Positions 39,661 through 49,039 are shown, counted from the first letter of the stretch. The stretch: 64,000 nucleotides of DNA from Flavonifractor sp052065355 (GCF_052065355.1 NZ_JBQHUF010000016.1:16591-80590), one strand, 5' to 3'. The notes: generated from the sequence alone by a model not told the origin. Numbers and translations are program-made.

Positions 39661-40716
39661 TTAGGATTTTGGCGTATAAGGGGCGATCTCCACCCCGGTA
39701 TAATACCATTTTAAAATTTCGTCGTAGGTCTTGCCCTCCTTGGCCAGGGCATTGGCACCATACTGGCTCATGCCCACGCCGTGGCCGTAGCCGGTGACTG
39801 AGAAGGTCACGCCCTCTGCTGTGGCGGACACCGTAAAGCTGGTGGAACGCAGACCGAAGAGGGTGCGCAGCACCCCGCCGGAGATGGTGATCCCGCCCAC
39901 GTCGATGGTCTCCACACCTCCGGCGGAGTTGGGCACCAGATTCTGAAACCAGCCCGAGGGGTCTCCGGACAGGTTGGCGTCGGGATATTGGGCCAGCAGC
40001 TTGCTCTTGAACTCCTCCAGTGTGAAGGAGGCAGTGGAGTGGTAGTTGGGCACCTCGTCCCCCTCGGGGCTGTCCACTCCGGTGAGGTAGGGCACCGAAT
40101 TGCCCCACACTTCCACCGCATCCACCGTCCGCCCGGCGGCGGAGGAGAAAAACACCGCCTGGATGGGCTGACCGTCGTACAGAATGGCCATGCCGTCGGT
40201 GCCGGAGACGGCGGCGGTGATCTTGGCGGTGTACTCCGCTGCGGCGTCTCCCCAGTTGGCGGCGGCCTGGTCCGGGTCTATGTAGGCCTGACAGCAGGTA
40301 ATGTCGGTGCACACGTCGGCGTCCGGATGGTTTTCCACCGTACGGCCCAGCTTGGACAGAGTATAGGTCCGGGCGGCGGCGGCCTGAGCCTTCAGGGCTT
40401 CCGGTTCAAAGGAGGCGGGCATTTCCGCCGCCACCACCCGCCACAGATACTGATCCATACTGAGGGTGAGCACGCTGCCGTCATCCAGCGCCACCCGGAT
40501 CTGGGTCTGACTGTCCATGGAGGCCTGGGGTGTCACCACCGTCCGGTCGATGGGCAGCTCTCCGGTAGGAGCAGCCTCGTCCGGAGTCTCCTGACCCGCC
40601 GTGCCGAACAGGAGCAGAGGGAGCAGAAACAGGACCAACAGCAGAATCAGCGCCGTGGCCGTCACCTGCCGGACTCCCCACCGTTGTCCACTTTTTTGCA
40701 AGTTATGCTTCATCAT
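39661..40716 (-). CDS. spoIID: SpoIID/LytB-domain lytic transglycosylase
   Basis: 351 residues. One N-terminal TM (about 18-38) is followed by the SpoIID domain: YLWRVVAAEMPASFEPEALKAQAAAARTYT with catalytic Glu98, CCQAY and CTDITCCQ loop, HSTASF, and GYGHGVGMSQYGANALA. In spore formers it degrades septal peptidoglycan during engulfment with SpoIIP and SpoIIM. It supports a sporulating host. No SpoIIP in the window. Start 40716 or the next ATG 40713. Confidence 0.93.
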   Translation of the reverse strand: MMKHNLQKSGQRWGVRQVTATALILLLVLFLLPLLLFGTAGQETPDEAAPTGELPIDRTVVTPQASMDSQTQIRVALDDGSVLTLSMDQYLWRVVAAEMPASFEPEALKAQAAAARTYTLSKLGRTVENHPDADVCTDITCCQAYIDPDQAAANWGDAAAEYTAKITAAVSGTDGMAILYDGQPIQAVFFSSAAGRTVDAVEVWGNSVPYLTGVDSPEGDEVPNYHSTASFTLEEFKSKLLAQYPDANLSGDPSGWFQNLVPNSAGGVETIDVGGITISGGVLRTLFGLRSTSFTVSATAEGVTFSVTGYGHGVGMSQYGANALAKEGKTYDEILKWYYTGVEIAPYTPKS

Positions 40717-40794
40717 AATTCACTTTCCGGCCGCGCTGCGGCTGCTTCCTTCCGGGTGTTTTGCCAAAAAATCCAGAGAATAAGCTGTTTTGGA

Positions 40795-40823
40795 TTGACG
40801 CCGAAGAAAAAAGAGACTACAAT
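40795..40823 (+). promoter_or_regulatory. sigma-A promoter of citrate synthase
   Basis: TTGACG at 40795-40800, 17-nt spacer, TACAAT at 40818-40823. It fixes the start codon downstream at 40861. Confidence 0.75.
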
Positions 40824-40860
40824 GGGTGCAATACAAATTTGGGCGAAGGAGCGGGTTCGG

Positions 40861-42228
40861 ATGCAAAATATGGAGCCAGAGGCCCTGACGGGCTTCCTTA
40901 ACAGTCTATGCACGGAATACCAGAAGCATAACCAGATTGATCCGGCGTATTATGAGCGGTATAACGTCAAGCGTGGTCTGCGCAACGCCGACGGCACCGG
41001 CGTCATGGCCGGAGTGACCCAGATTGGTAACGTCATGGGCTACTATGTGCAGGACGGCGAACGGATCCCCGCTCCCGGCAAGCTGGTATATCGGGGCATT
41101 GACGTGGAGGAACTGGTGAACGGCTTTGTCAGCGAGGGCCGGTTCGGCTTTGAGGAGACGGCCTATCTGCTCCTCTTCGGTGTGCTGCCCACCCGGGAGC
41201 AGCTTACCACCTTCCAGCAGCTGCTCAGCGACAACCACACCCTGCCCCACATGTTTACCGAGGACATGATCATCAAGGCGCCCAGCCCCGACGTGATGAA
41301 CAAGCTGGCCCGGTCGGTGCTGGCTCTCTATTCCTATGATGACAATCCCGACGACATGTCCCTGCCCAATCAGCTGCGGCAGGCCATCCAGCTCATCGCA
41401 CGGGTGCCCGTCATCGTGGCCCACGCCTTCGCGGTGAAGCGGCACTACTATGATGATGAGTCCCTCTACCTCCACCGGCCTCAGCCGGGGCTGAGCGTGG
41501 CGGAGAACTTCCTCTACTCCGTCCGCCACGACAACCAGTTCACCGAGGAGGAGGCCCGTCTGCTGGACCTGTGCCTGGTGCTCCACGCGGAGCACGGCGG
41601 CGGCAACAACTCCGCCTTTACCTGCCGGGTGCTCTCCTCCTCCGGTACCGACATCTACTCCTCCATTGCCGCGGCAGTGGGTTCCCTGAAGGGTCCCCGG
41701 CACGGTGGCGCCAACAAGAAGGTCATGGAGATGTTCGGCCACATTGAGGCCAATGTGAAGAACTGGAAGGACGACGACGAGGTAAAGGATTTCCTGGGCA
41801 AGCTGCTGCGGAAGGAGGCGGGGGACCGCTCCGGCCTCATCTACGGCATGGGCCACGCCATCTACACCCTGTCCGATCCCCGTGCCGTTATCCTCAAGCG
41901 GTTCGCCAAGAAGCTGGCCGCCACCAAGGGGATGGAGGATGAGTTTGCGCTCTACGAGGCGGTGGAGCGGCTCACGCCCGAGGTGCTTCTCTCCGTCAAG
42001 GGCGAGAACAAGGTGGTGTGTGCCAATGTGGACCTGTTCTCCGGCATGGTGTACAAGATGATGGGCATTCCCCAGGAGCTGTACACCCCGCTGTTTGCGG
42101 TGGCCCGTATCGTGGGCTGGTGCGCCCATCGGCTGGAGGAGGTCTACCAGCCCGGCAACCGGATTATCCGTCCCGCTTACAAGGCGGTTGCCCCCATGCG
42201 CACCTTCGTGCCCCTGGATCAGAGATAA
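40861..42228 (+). CDS. gltA: citrate synthase
   Basis: 455 residues from ATG 40861, 9 nt after AAGGAG and downstream of the promoter; the ATG at 40822 overlaps the -10 box, and the frame extends back further without a start of its own. Catalytic features: HAEHGGGNNSAFTCR with His, GPRHGGANKKV and the second His, Asp in the C-terminal small domain. Condenses acetyl-CoA and oxaloacetate. Stand-alone gene ending in a bidirectional terminator. Si-type rather than the Re-citrate synthase of many clostridia. Confidence 0.93.
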   Translation: MQNMEPEALTGFLNSLCTEYQKHNQIDPAYYERYNVKRGLRNADGTGVMAGVTQIGNVMGYYVQDGERIPAPGKLVYRGIDVEELVNGFVSEGRFGFEETAYLLLFGVLPTREQLTTFQQLLSDNHTLPHMFTEDMIIKAPSPDVMNKLARSVLALYSYDDNPDDMSLPNQLRQAIQLIARVPVIVAHAFAVKRHYYDDESLYLHRPQPGLSVAENFLYSVRHDNQFTEEEARLLDLCLVLHAEHGGGNNSAFTCRVLSSSGTDIYSSIAAAVGSLKGPRHGGANKKVMEMFGHIEANVKNWKDDDEVKDFLGKLLRKEAGDRSGLIYGMGHAIYTLSDPRAVILKRFAKKLAATKGMEDEFALYEAVERLTPEVLLSVKGENKVVCANVDLFSGMVYKMMGIPQELYTPLFAVARIVGWCAHRLEEVYQPGNRIIRPAYKAVAPMRTFVPLDQR

Positions 42229-42231
42229 CAC

Positions 42232-42265
42232 AAAAAAGGACACGCCGAAAGGCGTGTCCTTTTTT
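42232..42265. terminator. bidirectional terminator after citrate synthase
   Basis: Stem AAAGGACACGCC / GGCGTGTCCTTT with loop GAAA; A-run left, T-run right. Confidence 0.93.
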
Positions 42266-42272
42266 GTCTGCT

Positions 42273-43193
42273 CTACTGCAGATTTTTGAAATAGTGGTGG
42301 GCCCAGCACTCGGTGACGATTTTCCGGGCGGCAAACAGGGCGGCCAGGGAGGGATCCAGCTTGGGGGCCACCTCCACCACATCCATGCCTATGATGTTGA
42401 GGCCGTCAAACAGCCCCTTCAGCAGATCCAGCAGCTGCCGGGCGGTGAGGCCGCCGAACTGCGGCGTGCCGGTACCGGCGGCATAAGCCGGATCCAGACA
42501 GTCGATGTCCAGAGTGATGTAGACCTTATGGAACTGTTTCATGTGGCCCACTACCTGCTCCAGGGCTTTGGGTACGCCCTGGTGGTCGATGTCGGCCGCA
42601 GAGAGCACGTTGACTTTATTGTTCTGGTAGAACTCCAGCTCGTCAGACTCGATAGAGCGGATACCCAAGAAAAAGAGGTGGTCGCTGTCCTTGACGTGAG
42701 AGAGCTCAGTGGCCCGCCGCTCGGTGGAGCCGTGGGACAGGGTGTCCCCGTGCATGTCGTCGCACAGGTCGAAGTGGGCGTCGATGTGGATGATGCCGAA
42801 ATCCTCATCCACGGCCCGGTTGATCCCCCGGTGCACCGGGATGGTCACCGAGTGGTCGCCGCCGATCATGGTAAAGAACTTGCCCGCCTTCACCGCCTGG
42901 AAGGCCAGTTCCTCCGCCTCGGCGAAGATCTCGTCCCGGTCCTTGCCCACACAGTCTCCCAGATCCTTGATCTTCAGGGGAGAGATGTCCCGGAAATCCT
43001 CAGTGGTAGGGGAGATGGTGTAAGTGATGCCCCTCAGTGCCTGAGGTGCTTCGCTGGAACCGGAGCGGAAGCTGACGCCGCCGTCGTAGGGGATACCGAA
43101 GAGCGCGATGTCCGCCTCCTCCAGAGAGAGCTCGGGATGATTCAGACCCGCCCAGATGGTGGGATCCTCCGTAACAGAATTATGCAGGACCAT
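42273..43193 (-). CDS. speB: ureohydrolase family protein (agmatinase-like)
   Basis: 306 residues. Two-manganese site: GGDHS (His114), DAHFD (Asp138, His140, Asp142), and DIDCLDPAYAAGTGTP (Asp229, Asp231). These give arginase/agmatinase/formiminoglutamase chemistry, hydrolysing a guanidine to urea plus amine. The DPAYAAGTGTP stretch is typical of agmatinase-like proteins, but related enzymes act on guanidinobutyrate or guanidine, so the substrate is not proven. Last gene of the sigma-54 operon, 2 nt after the M20 gene. Confidence 0.88.
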   Translation of the reverse strand: MVLHNSVTEDPTIWAGLNHPELSLEEADIALFGIPYDGGVSFRSGSSEAPQALRGITYTISPTTEDFRDISPLKIKDLGDCVGKDRDEIFAEAEELAFQAVKAGKFFTMIGGDHSVTIPVHRGINRAVDEDFGIIHIDAHFDLCDDMHGDTLSHGSTERRATELSHVKDSDHLFFLGIRSIESDELEFYQNNKVNVLSAADIDHQGVPKALEQVVGHMKQFHKVYITLDIDCLDPAYAAGTGTPQFGGLTARQLLDLLKGLFDGLNIIGMDVVEVAPKLDPSLAALFAARKIVTECWAHHYFKNLQ

Positions 43194-43195
43194 GG

Positions 43196-44374
43196 TTATA
43201 CTCCTTTCTCGGCCTGCTCCCGCAGGGCCTGTTCAAAATCATTACGCACGGCAGGCAGCAGCTCCGGCCGGGTCAGCAGGTCGTAGCCCACACCCGCCAG
43301 ACCGCAGATCCCCAGTCGGGTGGCCTCCCGTCCCTGTTCCGATACGGTCCGGTCGGCGAATTCCTTGGTGTGCAGGTCGATGCCGTCGCAGCCGTGGATG
43401 CCGATCATGCCGTGGAGGGTGGGCACCCGGAAGCTGACATTGCCTGCGTCAGTGGATAGCCGGGCATGTTCTGCCGTCACCACCGGTTCGCCCAGAGCGG
43501 TCATGTTGTCCTCATAGGCCTTCAGCAGCGGCTCGTTGGGCAGGATGGTCTGGGTGGGGCACAGATACTGGGTGACCTTCAGGGTGGCTCCCACGCTGTC
43601 CGCCGCGCCCTGGGCGCAGCGGGTGACCCGATCCACCGCCCGCTGGGTCTTCCACTCCTGGTCGCAGCGGATATAGTAGCGCAGGCTGGCGTAGTCGGGG
43701 ATAATGTTGGGCAGAGTACCACCGCTGTTGAGGATGCCGTAAATGTTGGCGTCCAGGTACTGCTTGGCCTGGTTGATGCTCAGGTAGGCGGTGACGGCGG
43801 CGTCCAGGGCGTTGATGCAGTTGCTGCCCGGCCCGGCCTCGTTGGCGTGGAACTTCTTGCCAAAAAATTCGTACTGGATGGGGTAGATGCCGATGCTGCC
43901 CATACGGGCGCAGGTCTGCTGGTAGGGGTGGAGCATCAGGGCCGCGTCCAGTTCGTCAAAGACCCCATCGTCGGTAAATTGCACCTTGGTGCAGGTGACC
44001 TCCTCGTCCGGAGTGCCATACACCACCAGGGTGCCGCCGTGGACGTCTACCGCCTGCTTTAAAGCGGCGGCGGCACCGGCGGAGATAACGCCGATCAGGT
44101 CGTGGCCGCAGCCGTGGCCCACCTCGGGCAGAGCGTCATACTCGCACAGGAAGCCCAGCACCGGCTTGCCGGAGCCATACACCGCCCGGAAGGCGGTGGG
44201 GACCTGGTGAAAGTTTTCCTCTACGGCAAAACCCTGGCCTTTCAGCCAGTCCCGCAGCAGTCGGGAGGAGTTGACCTCCTCCAGTCCCAGCTCGGGATGG
44301 TCGTACATCTCCCGGGAGATGGCCCACAGGTCCGGGAGAAAGTCCTCCACGGCGGAGCGTATCTGTTCCTTCAT
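43196..44374 (-). CDS. M20 family amidohydrolase (AbgB/IAL-like)
   Basis: 392 residues. N-acyl-amino-acid amidohydrolase fold: RRPELG-like YDHPELGLEE, EYDALPEVGHGCGHD with zinc ligands, GTPDEEVTCTK, MHGMIGIHGCDG. Subgroup resembles AbgB and other hydrolases of amide-linked small molecules. It stands between a dicarboxylate/amino-acid-type carrier and an agmatinase-like enzyme, so it may release a guanidino compound from an amide conjugate before the ureohydrolase acts. Inferred from order, not proven. Confidence 0.87.
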   Translation of the reverse strand: MKEQIRSAVEDFLPDLWAISREMYDHPELGLEEVNSSRLLRDWLKGQGFAVEENFHQVPTAFRAVYGSGKPVLGFLCEYDALPEVGHGCGHDLIGVISAGAAAALKQAVDVHGGTLVVYGTPDEEVTCTKVQFTDDGVFDELDAALMLHPYQQTCARMGSIGIYPIQYEFFGKKFHANEAGPGSNCINALDAAVTAYLSINQAKQYLDANIYGILNSGGTLPNIIPDYASLRYYIRCDQEWKTQRAVDRVTRCAQGAADSVGATLKVTQYLCPTQTILPNEPLLKAYEDNMTALGEPVVTAEHARLSTDAGNVSFRVPTLHGMIGIHGCDGIDLHTKEFADRTVSEQGREATRLGICGLAGVGYDLLTRPELLPAVRNDFEQALREQAEKGV

Positions 44375-44393
44375 GCAAATTCCTTCTTTCTTC

Positions 44394-45791
44394 TCACATG
44401 GGACCGAGATGGATGGCGTTGGCGATGAGCACCAGGATGGCGCCTGCTACGAACTGAAGCCCCAGCAGGGGAGCGAACCACTTGGCCCATTTTCCGTAAG
44501 AGATCTTGGCCATGGACAGAGCCACCATAAAGGTGCCGGCGGTGGGGACCAGGATGTTGGACAGACCGTTGCCGATCTGGAAGATGATGCAGGTAGTCTG
44601 CCGGGTAATGCCCGCCATATCGCCCATGGGCAGCAGGATGGGCAGGGAGGTGGCCGCCTGGCCGCTGGCGGAGGGGATCAGCAGGTTCAGGAAGTTCTGG
44701 AGGACGTACATGCCCAGTACCGTAAAGGAGGAGGGCAGGGAGGTGAGCAGGCCGGAAGCACCGTACAGAATGGTGTGCAGGATGTTGCCGCTTTCCAGTA
44801 CGATGAGGATGCCCCGGGCAAAGCCAACTGCCAGCGCGCCGCAGGCGAAGTCGGCCACGCCCCGGCCGAACAGTACGCCGAACCCGTCAAAGCCAACTCG
44901 GGCCACAAAGCCGACCACGATACCCATGCCCAGGAACAGAGCGGACAGCTCGTTGATGTACCAGCCCCACTTCAGCACACCCACGATGAGGATGGCGAAG
45001 GTAATGCCCATGACCAGCAGCACCAGCTTCCGGGTGACGTTCAGCTCGGGCAGATCGTCCAGATCCACTTTCTCCTCCCGCTGGCGGTCCTCTTCATACA
45101 TCAGGCTGCGGGTGGGGTCCCGTTTGATGCGCTGGGCATACAGATAGACGTAGACTGCCGCGATAGTGAGCATGACCACCAGGATAATCAGACGGTACCA
45201 CATAGCGGAGTACATTGGCAGCCCGGCGATGCTCTGGGAGACGCCCACGTTGGCCGGCTGTACAAAGGAGCCGGCGTAGCCGCTGGAGCTGCCCACGATG
45301 GCAACCGCCAGACCGGTAATGGAGTCGTACCCCATGGCGATGCAGATGGGCACCAGGAAGGGGATGAACACCAGACACTCCTCAAACATACCGAAAGAGC
45401 CGGCGCCGAAGCCCACTACAAAGATCATGATGGGGATCAGCAGTCCCTGCCGCTTGGATGTCTTTTTGATGATGCGCCCGATACCGGCTTCAATGGCCTT
45501 GGTTTCGGCCACCACGCCGAAGGCGCCGCCGATGATGAAGATGAAGGCGGAGATGTAGGCGGTCTCGATCAGACCCTCCTGCACCGACATGAGCGCCTTC
45601 ATGGGAGTCACCGGCGTCTGTTCGATGCGGTGATAGCTGCCGTCCACCAGCATCTCCACGCCGTTTTCATCCACGTAGGTGTCGTACTGACCTGCGGGGA
45701 TGATATAGGTCAGGATGGTGCACAGTGTGATGATAAGCAGAAGCAGCGTGAACATATGGGGGATCCGGATTCCTTTCTTTTTTTGCTTCAT
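44394..45791 (-). CDS. YfcC family carrier (AbgT/DcuC-like superfamily)
   Basis: 465 residues, about 12 TM. IRIPHMFTLLLLIITLCTILTYIIPAGQYD is the YfcC N-terminal signature, and a conserved SASGQAATSLPILLPMGD loop is present. The ion-transporter superfamily carries di-acids, amino-acid conjugates and p-aminobenzoyl-glutamate. First gene of the operon behind a textbook sigma-54 promoter, controlled by the adjacent enhancer-binding protein. RBS TTAGGAGAGGG. Confidence 0.87.
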   Translation of the reverse strand: MKQKKKGIRIPHMFTLLLLIITLCTILTYIIPAGQYDTYVDENGVEMLVDGSYHRIEQTPVTPMKALMSVQEGLIETAYISAFIFIIGGAFGVVAETKAIEAGIGRIIKKTSKRQGLLIPIMIFVVGFGAGSFGMFEECLVFIPFLVPICIAMGYDSITGLAVAIVGSSSGYAGSFVQPANVGVSQSIAGLPMYSAMWYRLIILVVMLTIAAVYVYLYAQRIKRDPTRSLMYEEDRQREEKVDLDDLPELNVTRKLVLLVMGITFAILIVGVLKWGWYINELSALFLGMGIVVGFVARVGFDGFGVLFGRGVADFACGALAVGFARGILIVLESGNILHTILYGASGLLTSLPSSFTVLGMYVLQNFLNLLIPSASGQAATSLPILLPMGDMAGITRQTTCIIFQIGNGLSNILVPTAGTFMVALSMAKISYGKWAKWFAPLLGLQFVAGAILVLIANAIHLGPM

Positions 45792-45850
45792 CTTTTACCC
45801 TCTCCTAACATCAGATATGTGGATCACGCAAAACCACTGCCCATGGATTA

Positions 45851-45866
45851 AGCAAGGAGCATGCCA
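45851..45866 (-). promoter_or_regulatory. sigma-54 (-24/-12) promoter of the YfcC operon
   Basis: TGGCATGCTCCTTGCT on the minus strand matches TGGCAYR-N4-TTGCW at every conserved position. It lies about 60 nt before the YfcC ATG. Confidence 0.9.
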
Positions 45867-45920
45867 GAAAACAGCGCGGCGTGAAAATAGCGGGAAACGA
45901 TTGGTACAGCTGAACTTTTT

Positions 45921-46000
45921 CAGAGCGTGCTTACAAAGACACTCTGCGAGGATACAGAAAAAGCAAGAATTTTTGCGCAAAAAGGCAAAAATTCTTGCTT
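45921..46000. promoter_or_regulatory. upstream activating sequences for the enhancer-binding protein
   Basis: A perfect 16-nt inverted repeat, AAGCAAGAATTTTTGC at 45961-45976 and its complement at 45985-46000, spacer 8 nt, lies about 100-135 nt upstream of the sigma-54 promoter, the usual enhancer distance. An imperfect repeat CAGAGCGTGC/GACACTCTG (45921-45946) is closer. The perfect repeat is also a hairpin followed by TTTTTC and may terminate the regulator gene, so it could have two uses. Confidence 0.7.
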
Positions 46001-46007
46001 CTGTTCT

Positions 46008-47372
46008 TCAGCCGTTGAGGTGATGCTTCATCATTTTGTATTGAAGGGACTGCCGGGTCAGCTTCAGTTTTCCGGCGGCCTCGGTAATGGTGCGGCTGTG
46101 CTCCAGAGCGGAGGCGATCAGGTCCCGCTCATACCGGCTGACGGCCTCCTGAAGGCCCAGACCCTCCGGAAGGGTGGGGGTGCCGGGGGAAGAGGCCTGC
46201 TCCTCCTCGTGGTAGAAGATGTAACGGGGAATATCATTGAGCTGGATCACTGGACCGGTGCACAGGTTGAAGGCGGACTCCACCGTGTTCCGCAGTTCCC
46301 GTATGTTGCCCGGCCAGTCATAATCCAGCAGGGCGTTGCGCACCAGCTCGCTGACACCGGTGATGGAACGGTTCATTTTCCGGTTGTACTGCTCCACAAA
46401 AAAATCGGTGAGCAGCAGGATGTCTCCCTGCCGCTTCCGCAGGGGCGGCAGAGCCAGCTGGACCACGCCAAGGCGGTAGAGCAGGTCCTTGCGGAGCATC
46501 CCTTCCCGGACAGCGGTGACGGGGTCCACGTTCATGGCTGAGACGATGCGTACGTCACTGCGCACGTCCTGCTCCCCGCCTACCGGTCGGAATCGTTTTT
46601 CCTCAATGGCCTTCAGAATCTTGGCCTGGAGAGCGGGATCCATGGAGTTGACCTCATCCAGGAACAGAGTACCGCCGTCTGCCTGCTTCAGCAGGCCCTT
46701 CCGGTTTTCCGCACCGGTGTAGCTGCCTCGGGTGGTGCCGAACAGGGTACTCTCCAGCAGAGAGGTGGGGATGGCCGCGCAGTTCTGGGAAATGAAGGGA
46801 CCTCGGGCCCTGGGACTGTGACTGTGGAGGGACTGGGCAAACAGCTCCTTGCCCGTGCCCGTCTCCCCCCATATCAGTACGGGTGAGGGGTTGGCGGCCA
46901 CCCGAAGGGCGGTCTCCTTCAGTGCCAGCATTTCGGGATCCCGGGTCACGATGTCGTCCAGTACGAACAGACCCTTGTGGGGATTGGTCAGCCAGTGGTT
47001 CTTGCTGTCCAGCTGGGAATCCTTGTTGTAAAAGACGGAGGTCTCCATGGTGCCGATCAGCTCGCCGTCGTCCTCCAGCGGAAAGGTGGAGCTGACCAGG
47101 ATCTGTTGCCGGCCCCGGAAATCGGTCAGGATCTGTTTCTCGTTAAGGATAGGCTCCCCGGTGCGCATGACCCGAAAGTGGCTGGAGGTCTCTTCTGTCA
47201 GCCCGGGATAGACCTCCAGGATGTTTTTCCCAATAATCCCTTCGTCGATCAGCCGGTTCTCCTGTTCGGAGAACATAGCGGAATACTCAATGATCCCGTG
47301 CCGGTCGGCGATCAGGATGGCGTCCGCGCCGTCATGCAGCTTGGACATGTAATTGAGCCATTTTCCTATCAT
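46008..47372 (-). CDS. sigma-54-dependent enhancer-binding regulator (RocR/BkdR-like)
   Basis: 454 residues. PAS-like sensor (about 8-125), AAA+ domain with Walker A GETGTGKE (169-176), sigma-54 contact loop GSYTGA (216-221; canonical GAFTGA), Walker B LFLDEV near 236, arginine finger region, and a Fis-type HTH at the C-terminus (about 418-454, ITEAAGKLKLTRQSLQYKM). It activates the operon ending at 42273. The PAS domain, not a receiver, suggests direct sensing of a small molecule. The gene lies 38 nt after the radical SAM gene and may be read from it. Confidence 0.93.
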   Translation of the reverse strand: MIGKWLNYMSKLHDGADAILIADRHGIIEYSAMFSEQENRLIDEGIIGKNILEVYPGLTEETSSHFRVMRTGEPILNEKQILTDFRGRQQILVSSTFPLEDDGELIGTMETSVFYNKDSQLDSKNHWLTNPHKGLFVLDDIVTRDPEMLALKETALRVAANPSPVLIWGETGTGKELFAQSLHSHSPRARGPFISQNCAAIPTSLLESTLFGTTRGSYTGAENRKGLLKQADGGTLFLDEVNSMDPALQAKILKAIEEKRFRPVGGEQDVRSDVRIVSAMNVDPVTAVREGMLRKDLLYRLGVVQLALPPLRKRQGDILLLTDFFVEQYNRKMNRSITGVSELVRNALLDYDWPGNIRELRNTVESAFNLCTGPVIQLNDIPRYIFYHEEEQASSPGTPTLPEGLGLQEAVSRYERDLIASALEHSRTITEAAGKLKLTRQSLQYKMMKHHLNG

Positions 47373-47410
47373 AGATTCACCTTGACCAGAGATAAAAGGG
47401 CGTTGGGTCC

Positions 47411-48940
47411 TTACTTTTTAGTGGGATACAGGCCCATGACCATCCGGCGCCACACCACGTAGCCCTTTTTGTACAGATAACGGGTGCGGGCCATCTTCTG
47501 GGCCTGGGCGTAGCAGGCATCCAGCTCGGCCATGTGGGCCACCGGGTCGGACTCCCAGGACACCAGCTTCTTGCGGAATTTTTCAAACTGCCAGCAGTAG
47601 ATCATCCGGTACCAGGCCTGGCTCTCCTGGGAGGCGTCCTGCTTCCAGTAGGCCCCGAACTGCTCCTCCATAGGGGCGAACATCACCTGGTCCATCTCCT
47701 CGGGGGTGCACAGACCTTGGTCGATGGCCATGTCCACGATGTCGGTGCCCGGCAGAAAGTTCAGGCCGTGGAGCTGCAGCTCGTAGGGAGAGGGGAACTG
47801 CTTCACCAGGTAGTAGGACTCTTTCAGATCCTGAATGGTCTCAAAGGGATGCTGGAGCATCAGGTCAAAGCTGCCCCAGAACACGCCGGCCTCCCGGATG
47901 GCCTTAATGGCGTTGATGATCTCCTCCTGGGTCTCATACCGATGGAAAATGTCCCGGCGCACCCGCTCCGAACCGGACTGGATACCCATGATGACCTCGG
48001 TGAGGCCCACGCTCTTCAGCTTCTTCAGAGTCTCCAGGTCCACCATCTTGGGGTGGGACCAGATGGTGAAGGGCAGGTGGATCTTCTTGCCGTACTCCTT
48101 CACGAACTCGTCCACCCAGCCGGGCAGGTTGGGGAAGATCTCGTCATAGAAGTGGATGAATACCAGCTTCTTGCACTTCTTTTTGGCCTCCACCAGCTCG
48201 TCAATGACGCTTTTCACCGAGCGGGTGCGCACCCCGTGGATGCCCTTGGGGAGCAGACGCCGCAGGTTGACGCAGCAGCAGTAGGAGCAGGTAAAGGGGC
48301 AGCCCCGGGAGGCAATGACCTCATAGCTGCGGGTGGACAGCTGGGGGTCCCCCTCCACCAGGGTGTCGTGCTCAATGTAGCAGGCGCTCTTGCTGTCCAC
48401 CACCGGCAGGCCGCAGCGGTCCACCTCATTCACCAGACCGCCGATCTCGTTGCAGTGGGCCTCGCTCCCCTCCATCCAGCACAGGGAGGGAATGTCAGTG
48501 TAGTCGGTGCCGTTGCGCAGGGCGTTGGCCAGACGGCACAGGTTGTCCTCACCGTCAGCCCGCAGGACGAACTTAGCGCCCCGCTCCAGCATTTTTTGGG
48601 GGAACATGGTGGCGAAGGCACCGCCGCACACCACCGGGGCGGAGGTGGCGGACAGAGCGGCGTCCAGTACCTGATATACCGTATCCAGGTACATGGAGCT
48701 CATGACCGACAGGCCCACCAGCACCGGCTTGGTTTCGGCCACCACCTGGCGGAAGAGCTCCAGCTCCTTCTGGGTGGTGGGGGAGGGCCGGACGGAGTTG
48801 AAGTCCTTGTAGAACACGGTGCGTACGGCGTAGCCCGCCCGCTCCAGCGCGGCCTGGAGGTAGCGCACCCCCAGAGCCTTCTTGTTATAAAAGGCCACCA
48901 GTACCACAGTGGGCTTGGCGGCGTTCGAGATCTTCGGCAT
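47411..48940 (-). CDS. B12-binding radical SAM protein
   Basis: 509 residues from ATG 48940 (AGGAGGCTC upstream); a longer frame to 48976 is rejected. A cobalamin-binding domain (about 10-145, with an imperfect D-x-H-like region) is followed by the radical SAM site CPFTCSYC (Cys214, 218, 221) and a C-terminal region. Such proteins are P-methylases, BchE-type cyclases, or other methyltransferases and oxidoreductases. No biosynthetic partner is adjacent, so the substrate is unknown. It heads the transcript that may also read the regulator gene downstream. Confidence 0.87.
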   Translation of the reverse strand: MPKISNAAKPTVVLVAFYNKKALGVRYLQAALERAGYAVRTVFYKDFNSVRPSPTTQKELELFRQVVAETKPVLVGLSVMSSMYLDTVYQVLDAALSATSAPVVCGGAFATMFPQKMLERGAKFVLRADGEDNLCRLANALRNGTDYTDIPSLCWMEGSEAHCNEIGGLVNEVDRCGLPVVDSKSACYIEHDTLVEGDPQLSTRSYEVIASRGCPFTCSYCCCVNLRRLLPKGIHGVRTRSVKSVIDELVEAKKKCKKLVFIHFYDEIFPNLPGWVDEFVKEYGKKIHLPFTIWSHPKMVDLETLKKLKSVGLTEVIMGIQSGSERVRRDIFHRYETQEEIINAIKAIREAGVFWGSFDLMLQHPFETIQDLKESYYLVKQFPSPYELQLHGLNFLPGTDIVDMAIDQGLCTPEEMDQVMFAPMEEQFGAYWKQDASQESQAWYRMIYCWQFEKFRKKLVSWESDPVAHMAELDACYAQAQKMARTRYLYKKGYVVWRRMVMGLYPTKK

Positions 48941-49001
48941 GATAAAGAGCCTCCTGACAAAAATCCGAAAAAACAATCAAAATATGGACATGAACAGAAC
49001 T

Positions 49002-49029
49002 ATTATATCGGACAGGGGGGAAAAGTCAA
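49002..49029 (-). promoter_or_regulatory. sigma-A promoter of the radical SAM gene
   Basis: TTGACT (49024-49029), 16-nt spacer, perfect TATAAT (49002-49007) on the minus strand. Confidence 0.8.
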
Positions 49030-49039
49030 GGCTGCCCCC

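Noticed and set aside
39988..40860. Extending citrate synthase upstream to 39988
   Set aside because: The extension overlaps SpoIID in antisense and precedes the TTGACG/TACAAT promoter, which places the start at 40861.
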